From: Trebouxia sp. TZW2008
Taxonomy: Eukaryota; Chlorophyta; Trebouxiophyceae; Trebouxiales; Trebouxiaceae
DNA: 64,000 nt
NCBI GenBank assembly: GCA_002118135.1
Contig: BDIU01000090.1
Coordinates: 124,001 to 188,000, forward strand
Direction of reading: 5' to 3'
The notes under the pieces are model-generated. The model was given only the letters and a program-made list of their open reading frames with translations, made no database searches and was not told the DNA's origin. This document shows, one piece after another, positions 1 through 10,800 of the stretch (position 1 is the first letter of the stretch; each line of letters starts with the position of its first letter). A program made the translations under genes and the position numbers.

Positions 1-115
1 CTTGAATCGAATTGTCCTTTCTTACAGATACCATTGCAGTCAGAATGCAGTGCTTAGTTCCCGGCTGCATTGTCCTCACAACAAGAAACTTCATTGCATT
101 GAGAGTCCTGACAAC
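1..115 (+). repeat. Interspersed repeat family A, copy 1
   Basis: This stretch matches other places in the window. It has an ATTGTCCT start, a middle block CATTGCAGTCAGAATGCAGT, then a series of short motifs of the type TTGCATTGTCCT, GAGAGTCCTGACAA. The same order of blocks recurs at 44537-44645 (+) and, inverted, at 20853-20972. Shorter matches lie at 2803-2845, 3190-3250 and 5945-6012. No coding capacity is visible and the element ends are not defined. It looks like a short non-autonomous repeat. Confidence 0.6.
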
Positions 116-129
116 TGTAAGTTTTGTTG

Positions 130-155
130 GTTGATTGATTGATTGATTGATTGAC
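130..155. repeat. (TTGA)n microsatellite
   Basis: About six uninterrupted TTGA units lie just upstream of the first exon-like segment. Confidence 0.85.
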
Positions 156-651
156 ATTGAGAGGGCATCAAGCCAAGCAAGGTGCTCTATTGATGCAGGT
201 CAATGGTGAATGCCCACACTTCTGCAGAGGCACAACTCAGCTGGCAAGGCCTTGTGTACAGCCTCATGTATGAGATCAAGAAGCGGCCAATCAATAATAC
301 CCCCCTGAAGTACCTTCTGAGGTTCATCACAGGCCTGACTGAGGTCCTGTCAAAAGCGTCTGACTGCTCGTCAAAGCTCCAAGACGACCCTGATGCAGCA
401 AACACTGAAGGTGAGGTACTCATTTTTTGAATGACAGCCAAAACAACGCCTAAACGGCACTGTGTATTCATGCATTGTATCTTGTGAACTGGTCACTCTG
501 ATTGCTGCAGCTGCCAATGTAGCATCATGCCACTGACAACGATAGTCCAGACATCGCAGCAAAGGTGCTGGGTGTGTGCAATGCAAGTCCTACGTTGACC
601 TGCTCAAACTATGTCATCAAAGTTAGAAAGCTGAAGATTTGTGGTTTTGCA

Positions 652-1250
652 GGTGGCCAAGCTGCTCAGCTGTTGGCTAGCATGCTGGCAGGCACAGTTC
701 CGTACAGACAGCAATACAAACAGACTGTCAGAAGAAGGATTTGAAGCAGCTTGCGGATCTCTTAACAGGCCATCCTGGCAAGGGTGACATCAACAGGGCA
801 TTGCAGATCCTATCTTGCCTTGTAGCATCATCTCAAAGGTGGACAGCTGATGTTGTGTCTGATCTGCAGATGGCCAAGCTGCTCAGCTGTTGGCCAGCAT
901 GCTGGCAGGCACAGTCCCATATAGACAGTCACACAATCAGACTGTCAGACAGAAGGATCTGAAGCAGCTTGCGAATCTCTTAGCAGACCATCTTAGCCAG
1001 GGCATTATCAACAGAGCATTGCAGATCCTATCTTGCCCTTTAGCATCATCTCAAAGGTGGACAGCTGATGTTGTGTCTGCTCTGCAGATGGCCAAGCTGC
1101 TCAACTGTTGGCCGGCATGCTGGCAGGCACAGTCCCATACAGACAGCAACACAAGCAGACTGTCAGACAGAAGGATCTGCAGCAGCTTGTGGATCTCTTA
1201 GCGGGCCATCTTGGCAAGGGTGACATCAACAGGGCATTGCAGATCCTGGG
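652..1250 (+). repeat. Three tandem copies of a ~219-bp exon unit
   Basis: Copies begin near 655, 873 and 1091, each with GGCCAAGCTGCTCA, and encode AAQLLASMLAGTVPYRQ followed by QLANLLADH and NRALQIL. Copies 2 and 3 stay open through the whole unit. Copy 1 has lost one base (GTCAGAAGAAGG against GTCAGACAGAAGG), which shifts the frame into a stop. The joining sequence ends in CTGCAG, so each copy carries its own candidate splice acceptor. Identity between copies is high, so the duplication looks recent. Confidence 0.85.
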
Positions 1251-1799
1251 CATGGCACAATATGTGTATGTACCTCTGTACTCTCACAGATGGCTACTAG
1301 CCTTAGGAGGGGAAGAGGAGTCATGCAATGTTGACTCACATGGTAAGCGGCTGTGATCACTGATGTACTAACTTAGCCGATATTGGTATATACAGGTTCT
1401 TGTGTGTTCATGGTGCTGCTGCTGTTGTCAGGAGGCGTTTAAAGAAGAGATGTCTGATTTGCCCATACAAAACTTTCAGCCGTTGATGCAGTCAACAGTC
1501 ATCAATTTATTGCTAGCTCCCATTTGTTGCTGGAAGAGGCACTATGACAGCTGTTGTATGCTCTGATGCTACCAAAGTGCCATGTACAGACAATGCTCGC
1601 CTTTGCTTTCACTCTTATAAGACATCATCAATACCAATTTAGGCACTACACAGAGAATCATGCTTTGTACAGCCTGTACAATACTGTACATAGCCTTGCA
1701 GCTGCCTTGCAGGTGTCAAGCTCTGTCCATGTCTAATGCTGCATGACTATCGCCTTTTGTTGCCTTGTGTTTTTGTGCTCCTGAATATATGTCTGGAGT

Positions 1800-2600
1800 G
1801 CCTGATGGCTGTCTGCTATGTAGGCTGTTCCGCTGGGCACTATGCAACATGCAGACTGCTCCACCATCTGGCCCAACAGCTAAAGTGCGAAGCAGGTTTC
1901 TGACTTTCGTCTGTTCCTGATGGTGTTCTGCTTTGTAGGCTGTTCTGCTGGGCAAAACCGGTTGGCAGACTGCTGCATCACTTGGCCCAGCAGCAAAACT
2001 GGGACTTGTGCTCCTGACTTGTACCTGTTCTGCCTGATGATGTTCTGTTTTGTAGGATGTTCTGCTGGGCTCTATCTAACTGGCAGACTGCTGCATCACT
2101 TGGTCCAGCAGCAAAACTGGAAATTAGGTTCCTGACTCTTGTCTGTTCCTATGGTGTTCTGCTTTGTAGGCTGTTCTGCTGGGCAAAACCGGTTGGCAGA
2201 CTGCTGCATCACTTGGCTCAGCAGCAAAAGTGGGACTTGTGTTCCTGACTTGTACCTGTTCTGCCTGATGGTGTTCTGTTTTGTAGGATGTTCTGCTGGG
2301 CTCTATGTAACCTGCAGACTGCTGCATCACCTGGCCCAGCAGCCAGCCGGGACTTTTGTTTCTGATTCTGTGTCTCTTTTGGGGAACAGTGTTCTGCTAT
2401 GTAGGAGTTGCTGCTGGGCATTACGCATCTGGCAGACTGCTGCATCACGTGGCCCAGCGGCAAACTTGGGACTTGTGTTTCTGGTTTTGTGTCTCTTTTG
2501 GAACAGTGTTCTGCGATGTAGGAGTTGCTGCTGGGCACTACGCATCTGGCAGACTGCTGCATCACCTGGCCCAGCGGCAAAACTGGGACACCGTCGCAAC
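1800..2600 (+). repeat. About seven tandem copies of a ~117-bp unit
   Basis: The core GGCAGACTGCTGCATCACTTGGCCCAGCAG recurs about every 112-120 bases from ~1830 to ~2560, preceded each time by TTTGTAGG and TGCTGGGC. It encodes RLLHHLAQQQ in one frame. The last copy (about 2529-2600) runs on into a longer open segment to about 2640, so it looks like the functional exon with the earlier copies as upstream partial duplicates. Several earlier copies contain stops in that frame. Confidence 0.8.
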
Positions 2601-2802
2601 TGCTGAGGCGTTGAAGAAAGTGCATGCTGCTGCATTTGTCTTCTCAGGCAAGCAAATGCAGCAAGCCTGCATGATTGCGTGTCTGTTGCACATGCTGCAC
2701 CCTGCTGACACTACTGACGGACTTGGGTGCCTGCTGTCTTTGACAGCATCAGCTGCCACAAAAAGATAGATGCCAAGCTTGTACAAAGCTGGTGACCAAA
2801 GT

Positions 2803-2845
2803 CATTATGAGGAGAAATCATTGTATCATCAAGGCAATGCTTTTG
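2803..2845 (+). repeat. Family A repeat, fragment
   Basis: GTCATTATGAGGAGAAATCA closely matches GTCATTACAAGGAGAAGTCA at about 5994-6013, the tail of another family A copy. Confidence 0.4.
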
Positions 2846-3189
2846 CAGAGATGAACAGCTGACATTGCTGCAGTGCTGGTTTGACAACACAGACTGTGAA
2901 CATGTACAGCCAAAAGAAGACGCCAAAATGTAGCACGCCCAATCCTACTGCTGTGCGACAGCGCTTGTGTGCATCCTTGCTTATGCATGTTTGCAAGGCT
3001 GAGTGTTTGCTTGAGCCTATATTACACACACAAAGCTGCACATGACATCTCTAGCGCCAGTTTTCCAGCAAGTGCACTGCTGAAATGGCACACATCAGCG
3101 ACAAAACCAGCCCAAGTAGAATCTAGCCCCTTTAATCTTGTTTAGTTGGAGATACACAGTTCTGTACCTGTCGCGTGTCTAGTGTGGAC

Positions 3190-3250
3190 ATGAAGCCACT
3201 GTCCTTGCATTGAGAATGCCCTTACATCAAGTGTCCTTGTAAGCAGGAAC
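3190..3250 (+). repeat. Family A repeat, fragment
   Basis: It contains TTGCATTGAGAATGCCCTTACATCAAGTGTCCTTGTAA, the internal motif series of family A, without the upstream CAGTCAGAATGCAGT block. Confidence 0.5.
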
Positions 3251-4197
3251 TACGGTATGCCAAAGTCTTGAGGCAAGCTGTAGCTCCAGCCAGTCATAAG
3301 TGATGATGTGGCTGCAGACAGGAACAATTGTGAGGAGGACAGTCACCTCATTCGCTGCTTTGGTTACAAGAAAGGACGATGATGGTCCTTATGCCACCCG
3401 AGTGCAGAGCCTCTCTGATATTAGACTTGGGGAGCTGTTCAGGTAAAGCTAATTTTGCCTAAAAACTGTGTATGAGCCACTGGTATATTTTCTCCTTACA
3501 AACATCTGCTAGGCAGGCTTTGAAGCCCAGTGACTAGGTATGCACAGGCGATCAGCTGCATGAGCCGTAGCATTTGAATGCTAAATTTAGGCTTGCACCG
3601 CCATCACCTTCACGGTTAGTCTGCGGCCATCGGCACTTATCATTGCGTGACACATTCTCGCATCACGCAGCGCCACCCAGTGCAGATTCGTAAAGCTGTT
3701 GCTGTTTAGTGGACTGCACGTACACGGCTTGTCCTGGTCAGGTTCACTCCTGGACTTATGCAGCATGCATGATACCAGCTGCATGACACAATAGCGTCCC
3801 ACAATGTACCCTGTGCCATGCTCACAGTTGTACAGTCTGCAAAAGTGCTGCCTTTGACTGTTGCCACATGTTGACCGAACTCAGTGGATCACCACAGTCT
3901 TATTTGCAGTGGTTGATGTTGCAGAATACTTGCGTATTGCATGTTAGATATTGGTGGCCATGTATTGCGTTCTTACCATCTGCACTGTACCTCCTTTGTA
4001 CTCTCAAACACCACGTATTGCGTATTATGTTTTGCGTATTGTGTAGCTAGTGTGATGCTTCCGTGTTGTCATTGAAATTGCAACACTGCTGTTCAGGGGC
4101 TTGACAGAGTGTGGGGAAAGCAAGCAGGCGGCAGAAGTGTTGCACCTGGTCATTTCTCAAAGCCCTGAGCCCAAGAGGTTGGGCACTGTGTTGAAGT

Positions 4198-5110
4198 GCA
4201 TTGCCAGCTCTGATTGGCAGACAAACAAAAAGCTTGATGGCTGGCCTCGCTATGCTGATCATAATATAGTTTGATGGCACCACTGTGCTGCATTCCACTG
4301 TGGCTGTCAGGGCATTGTTCTGAAGTGCATTGCCAGCTCCAATTAGCAGACAAACAAGAAGCTGGATGGCTGGGCACGGTACTCTTATCATACTCAGTTT
4401 CTCAAGGCATTGCTATGTAGCATTCCACTGTGGCTGTTGGATGTGAGCCCTGTAAGGGCACTGTTGTTAATTGCATTGCCAGACCACCAGAAGCTTGATG
4501 GCTGGACCCGGTATGCTAAACATACTGAACTTCTCAAGGCATTGCTGTCTTGCACTCTGCTGTGGCTGTTGGTGGTGAGCCCTGTTAGGGAACCATTGCT
4601 AACTGCCTTGCCAGCTCTGATTGGCAGACAGACAAGAAGCTGGATGGCTGGGCACAGTATGCTGATCATACTCACTTTTCAAGGCATTGCTATGTAGCAT
4701 TCCCCTTTGGCTTTGGTTGTTAGGCCTGTAAGAGCACTGTTCTAAATTGCATCGCCAGCTCTGATTGGCAGACACACTAGAAACTAGAAGGCTGGACCCG
4801 GTACGGTAATCGTACTCTCTGTTTCTCCAGGCATTGCTATGTAGCGCTCCACTGTGGCGGTTGGTTGTGAGCCCTGTAAGGGCACTGTTGCAAAGTGCAT
4901 TGTCAGCTCTGATTGGCAGGCAAACAAGAAGCTTGATGGCTGGACCTAGTATGCTCACTATGCTAGCGTGTTAACGCACTGTCATGTTGCATTCACGTAC
5001 TACAGTGCTACTCTGATTGGCAGACACATTGAAAGCTTGATGGCTGGACCTGGTACGCTGATCATGCTGAAGTCCTCAAGGCATTGCTGTCATGCTCTCT
5101 GCTGTGGCTG
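4198..5110 (+). repeat. Seven tandem copies of a ~110-150-bp unit
   Basis: The unit contains CATTGCCAGCTCTGATTGGCAGAC, then AAGCTTGATGGCTGG, a TATGCTGATCATACT-like block, CTCAAGGCATTGCT and CTGTGGCTGTTGG. Copies start near 4198, 4326, 4472, 4600, 4749, 4897 and 5007. One frame reads SDWQTNKKLDGW, suggesting an exon origin, but no single copy is clearly the functional exon. Copies differ by substitutions and small deletions. Confidence 0.8.
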
Positions 5111-5417
5111 TCATTGTGAGCTGCTAGCTGTGAGCCACAGTGGCCATTTTGCAGGCATGTGCCACAACAAACATAATCATGTTATCCATTGATAGTGCAA
5201 AATGTTTGAGGGCACGGGCACAGGAACGTTGGCTGTCACATGCAGCAGATTAGCACTGACTTTGAACTGACATTGTCTGTATGACCCCCTGCTGGGTCCA
5301 GAGATTACTTATTCTATGTTCTGTAACAAACATAACAAGCAAAGACTCAGAAAGCATATCTACAATGGATGCAGCCGGTATGCCACAACATATCAACCTT
5401 CACTGCAATGCCAGACT

Positions 5418-5606
5418 TATTCTCTCTCACCTGCTCAAGGCAAAAGGAACGATAACCTAATGCCACATTGCTCCTGTTCAACATGCTCAAGGCAAAACAA
5501 TCAAGGACCTAAAGCCACACCCATCCTTGCTTACCTGCTCAAGGCAAAAGGATTGACAACCTAATGCCACCCTTAACCTTTCTTACCTGCTCAAGGCAGA
5601 AGGATC
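5418..5606 (+). repeat. Four tandem copies of a ~57-bp unit
   Basis: The unit ACCTGCTCAAGGCAAAAGGA, followed by AACCTAATGCCAC, repeats four times with moderate divergence. It is non-coding as far as visible. It lies directly before an exon-like segment at 5627-5763. Confidence 0.75.
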
Positions 5607-5944
5607 CACATCTTTGAGCATTGCACAGGGCGTCACTTGATCAGATTTGCTTTGATCAGCCAGGGTCTGGACAACGTCTGCTGCTGTGCGGGACCTGTGA
5701 TATCCTGGATGAGTTTTGCAAATTCCGGCAGCTTCCTAAGAAGAACCACAAGTTTGTGCTTCAGGTCAGCATTCGGCATTGCTTTGCCTAGCAGTTTTTA
5801 GACACATTCGAGCTGCAAGGGCTCTGCTGCATCTTGCCTGATACAGTGACTTCTCTTTATCATGACTGCTTTGGTCGCCAGAGATTTGTCCGTATGTCAA
5901 ATTGTCTTTACTGAGCGGTGCCAATTCAGTTGTGACAAAATATT

Positions 5945-6012
5945 TTGTTTCTGATTGCATTGTGCTTACAATAAGAATGTCTTTACATTGAATGTCATTA
6001 CAAGGAGAAGTC
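5945..6012 (+). repeat. Family A repeat, partial copy
   Basis: TGATTGCATTGTGCTTACAATAAGAATGTC with the following ACATTGAATGTCATTACAAGG matches the 3' motif series of the 20853-20972 and 1-115 copies. Confidence 0.55.
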
Positions 6013-6505
6013 ATTGTACCAGTAATGCTGCAATGCGCCTGGTCAACATCCATCTTTGCTAACTCACAAGCTGACAGACCTGTTGTTTGCCTATGTTCGA
6101 CTCACCAAAGTGTACCTGAAGTCACAGTACTTTATGCGGCACAATGTCTTTTGCAGCAGCTCAAAGACCATTGCCTGCTGTGTTGTCCCCAATTGCTTGG
6201 CTGTTTGCAGCACCAGCTCAGTAAAACATCCCCTGCTTTGGCACAAGGTGACTTGCGCAGCAGCAACTGCTATGTGCTTTGATGGGTCAGCCAATGTGTG
6301 TCTCTGCTGCATTCACATCTGTGTGGGACAGGTTGCAGGAGCCTGCAAGATCATGAGCATCAAGGATGTACTGAGACGCTGTATCAAGGGCCAGCTGACT
6401 GCAACTATGACAGTTTTGAAGAAGGATTTGAGATTTCAGCGCACCAGATTTTGCGTTGTTTGTGCAGTGGATGTGGGATACTTTGACGGGCAAACCAAAC
6501 CTTGA

Positions 6506-7823
6506 GGACCCTGTAGGACCTCGACCCTTTGAAGCTCCTGATGCTTCTCTGAGGGCACAGCACTTGGTACCTCAACTTCAGGGTGAGACATTCATATTTG
6601 CTGCTACACCGTATGAGTCCATCTACACTGCTGCATTGCATTGGAATCTGCAGCTCTGGCACTGACTTACTTTAATCTTCTACTACTCCACAGCATGCTA
6701 AGCCACTTTGCCTCCAGCTTCATTGGAAGCACAATACCCTCAAAGGACTGCAGCGGGGTCGGTGTGTTGGTCTTGCATGAGATGCTATTTGTCTCCTGTT
6801 GTGCCTTTTGTTGCCAACATTCTGATGAGCAAGATTGCCTTCAACTTGCCCTCCACAATCAGCACAACCCCTCATTTAAGGACTGACTACCACAACCAGG
6901 CCCCACACTTTGCTGTTATTGTCCAGTCAACTATCTAATGTACTCACGGCAGACTGAAAACATGTCCAAGGCACCTGAGCTTTCACTGCTGTTTTAAGTG
7001 ACGCATGCAACACCCTGTTGCTGCTGCAATGGCCTCACACATTGTTGCTGCTGCCGCCTTCCTACCTGAAGCACTGTGCTGACATTTCCTATGTTAAAAA
7101 GCGGTGGTCTCATGTATGTAACACGAGCTGACCGCACATCGTGTGTTGATGATGAGGAACAGCTAGGGCAGTCTTGCTTGTTGACCTGAGGGGTTGTGAA
7201 TGCAGCCCTGCAAGCCTAATTGAGGAGCAGCAATACGTTGATCAAGCGCAGCTGGCTGGCAATAACAAGGTCACAGGGTGCAGCGCTTGCCCAGCATCAT
7301 CAAAATACAGCGCAAGCCGCAGCCGGCTGGCCAGGCAATGTGTAGACGCAGCTGACATGTTTGTTGGGATGCCTGCCATCAGTGCCAGCATAATAGAGTA
7401 AGCAAGGTGAAGATTTGATGGCGGTTTGTGATGGACGTGCTTTGTTGTGGCCATGGCCGTTCTGTGCAAATATCGGTTACCAAGTCACGCTCCAGCTATA
7501 AGCAACATTAGATTTGCTTGGTGAGATACAAATTGAATGCAGCAGCAAGCTTGCGCTTACGCTTGCACTCCATCAGCAAATCAGACCACCCTCAGCAATA
7601 AAGCCTGCCTCAGGCAGGCAGTACACATTTTTGCATGACTCATGCAGTTGATTACGCATTGGCTAGTCTCGAGATGCACACTTGTCTCAGGGTAGAGGCA
7701 CGAATTTTACGAACCTGACCTCTGGTCGTAAATCACGAGGTTTTCGTTACTAAATGATGACGTCAAGACGGACAAAGGGGCGAAAAAGTTGAGAAGCTGC
7801 AGTCTGGTCGAGGGTAATAAGCG
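6506..7823. other. No gene seen
   Basis: About 1.3 kb with only short overlapping open frames in several frames and no recognisable exon chain, RNA gene or repeat array. It separates the unidentified first gene from the amidase and should contain the amidase promoter. Confidence 0.5.
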
Positions 7824-7870
7824 GCCTGCCGTGCTGTCGCAAGCCTTGCGCGAGCGTCAGCACGGCAGGC
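7824..7870 (+). promoter_or_regulatory. Perfect 13-bp hairpin just before the amidase start
   Basis: GCCTGCCGTGCTG at 7824-7836 is the exact reverse complement of CAGCACGGCAGGC at 7858-7870. The 21-base loop contains a second inverted pair, CGCAAG and CTTGCG. The structure ends 14 bases before the ATG at 7885, so it would lie in the 5' untranslated leader and could affect scanning or act as a protein-binding site. A role is inferred only. Confidence 0.6.
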
Positions 7871-7884
7871 ATAGCTTTCGCACC

Positions 7885-10800
7885 ATGAAGCTATTTCAGA
7901 GCTTTGAGCTGCTGTTGCTGTGTATCGCGCTTTGCACTCCATATGTGGCTGCACAGTTCAACCAAACACTGCTGTCTACGGTCTCAACTTTCATCAATGT
8001 CAGCCAGGTTCCAGGTATGACATGCACATGCTGCTCTGACTTGCACAGAAGCCCAGCCTGCATCATTGCCGGGGTTTCGCGTCTGCATATGCATTCGATC
8101 TGCAGTATGGTTGTATATATATAGCATAGCGTCAACCGGATGTGGGATCACGGAAAAATGTTCATGGTCGCGAGCCATCAGTTTTGCCTGCATTTTGCTG
8201 ATAACATCAAGCCAGCATGCGTTTCCATGGGCAGAACCCTCTGCTTGCAGTTGACGTCACGTTGAGGATGCCGACTTTTGTTGCTTCTGCAGTCTATGCC
8301 GGTGGCAACAACTATTTGTACGATAACTACAATGCCGAAATGATCACCAAAAAATCAGCCCAGATGTACTGCGCGACTGGCGCCCCTTCTTTCCCGGTGG
8401 TAGATGCTACCATCCAAGGCGCGCATGACGTAGGCCCCTTGGTCCAGTGCCTCCCATGTCTCGTGCTACTCGCGCTTCGCGCATCGCTGTCTAGGCCCAG
8501 CAGCCGAATGAGCGAAATCGAACGCCCGGCACCTTGCCTTAACGTCAGAAATTTCCACAACCACATACAAATTTTGAAGTTGGGATACACCTGCAGGCTA
8601 TGACATCTGGCAACCTCACTTGTTCCCAGCTCGTCAGCAGCTACATCCAGGTACGCCACCTTTCCTTGTTGCGGCAGGTATCTGTGCTGCATTGTACTGT
8701 TGCCCCTGCCTGTGTTTAAATCTCCAATTTGTCACAAAGGCCTTGCATGACTGCAGAGGATCAGCGCTTATGACAGGCTGACAAATGCTGTTCGGGAGGT
8801 TGTTCCTGATGTGATGAACACAGCAGCAGCCATGGATGTCCAGCTTCAGGCTTACATCGCCAATGGCACAGCATTGCCTCTGCTGTTCTGTGTGCCAATT
8901 CTGATCAAGGACAACTTTGATGCTTTGGATGGTAAATACCTTTTTCCTTCTAGCATGCGCTTCAGCATGCTCAAATGTAATGCTACACCTACACTGTGTA
9001 TAACAGCCCAGATGAAGTTGCCTACACCCAGTCCAGCCCTCGACTGCTTTGTGAGACAAGGTTTGACAATGTCAGGAACACTGTCACAAAAGCAAGCAAG
9101 GTGCTGTCTAACGCACAACATGGCATCTTGAGACATCGTACCAGCGACAGACAATGGTGTGCAAGACTGTGACTCCAATCACGCATTGTGATTGCCCTTG
9201 CAGGTAAATTGGCCACAGCAAATGGAGCTGTAGCACTGCTTGACAATTTTCCCAGCATGGATTCCACCGAGGTGGCCCAAGCCAAAGCCTATGGTGCCAT
9301 CATCCTAGCTCACGGCAACATGGCTGAGTGGGCTTTCACAAATGCGATCTCCATTGGCTCAGGTATTGCCCCAACTGCATTTTTTCCTGTGCTGCAGTGT
9401 GGCGTACAAACTGCAATCACAGCAGTCATATTGTTTGCTCAAGTACTGCCATAACAGTGCCTGCAACTTGTATGCCATACTGCAGCAGAACAGTAGCAGC
9501 ATCAGGCCAATATGGAAGGTCTTCAGAATGCAATGGCTTGGGTTATACTGCAAAACACAATGTTTCTTGCCTGCATGGGCTGATTGAGTGTTTGATCTAC
9601 ATCTCACTGACAACTTGCATCTTGCTAGCAAGCCCGTTGGGCCGGCACAGATGCTCTCCAAGCATCGGTTGTACCCATGCTTGAACTCAGACGTCAAAGT
9701 GGGCAGCTGTGGCCACAGCTTGCAGTGACTGCTTACAGCGTTTGGTGTGGTGAGGAATCCCTACTCCCTGGACAGGTCCACAGCTGGCTCCAGCGGTGGC
9801 CCTGCAGCTGGGGCCACAGCCAGCTATGCCATGATCAGCATGGGCACTGACACTGGCAACTCAATCAGAGGCCCTTCAGGCCATCAAGGCCTTGTGGGCC
9901 TGCGCTCATCCATTGGACAGACCAGCAGGTGCGGTGCTTTTGCTTATTGCCTATTGAATGTTTGAGTAGTGTGAGTTCATGCTAGGGAAAGTTATTGTCA
10001 CAGTCATGCCATGACCAGCATGGGCACTGACACTGGCAACTTCACCAGAGAATCTTCAGGCCATTGGGGCCAAGTGGGGCTACGCTTTATTGATAAGAGC
10101 AGCAGGTGCAGTGTATATGCTTATTGCCTGTTCACTGCCTGAGACGTATGTCTCAACATGTGACTGGAAATTGGTTGATAAACAACTTTTGGACTTTGAA
10201 TGCTTCCAGATGCAACAGCACTTTATGATGCTCAAGCTGGCAGTTAGGGCCCTCTTCTTTGCAGAACTATGAATACTCATTTCAAAAGGTGCTATCTGCC
10301 TGTGCTGCAGGGCTGGAATCATTCCCCTTGTTCTCAACCGTGATATTGGCGGCCCAATCGGGCGCACAGTTACAGATGTGGCCAAGCTATTTACTGCCCT
10401 CACAGACTTCTCCATGTTCCCACAAGGATACGACCCTAGGGACCCAGTCACTGCCTTCCGCCTGAACTACACCCACCCTTCAAACTACACTCAGTTCCTC
10501 AACACCAACGGCCTCATGGTAAGTTACAGCTGTGCGTGAGTAACGTCCAAATGCAGCTTGCTGCTAAGCTGTTTCCCAAGGAACTATTGATTTTTTGCTG
10601 CCTGGACTTGACCAATGTTATACAACACAGCGAGTCCCACTAGGCTGCTGCAAATGATTGATGCCAGCACTGCAGTGCGCATGCAGCACACTGTCATTCA
10701 TTAATTCGTTCACTCGCTCACTCACTCGCTCACGCACGCACGCACTCATGCACTCATGCATTCATGCACTCATGCACACATGGGCTAGGCAGGCTCAGCA

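Larger units (their letters stand above)
203..6500 (+). other. Unidentified multi-exon gene, heavily duplicated
   Basis: Several + strand segments look like exons bounded by AG and GT. 203-409 encodes a clean helical-looking segment (SLMYEIKKRPINNTPLKYLL) ending at GAAG/GTGAGG. 652-1250 carries a triplicated exon. 2510-2640 encodes a segment with RLLHHLAQRQNWD. 5627-5763 encodes a segment with DQICFDQPGSGQRLLLC ending CAG/GTCAGC. 6056-6505 holds an open frame with LTDLLFAYVRLTKVYLK. I could not join these into one protein or recognise a family. Between them lie tandem arrays of degenerate copies with stops and a frameshift. It may be one large helical-repeat protein gene with many small exons, or a decaying gene. 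Confidence refers to coding origin only. Confidence 0.35.

Noticed and set aside
652..5606. CRISPR-like interpretation of the repeat arrays
   Set aside because: Units are contiguous, 57-220 bases, exon-derived and without unique spacers, and the genome is eukaryotic.
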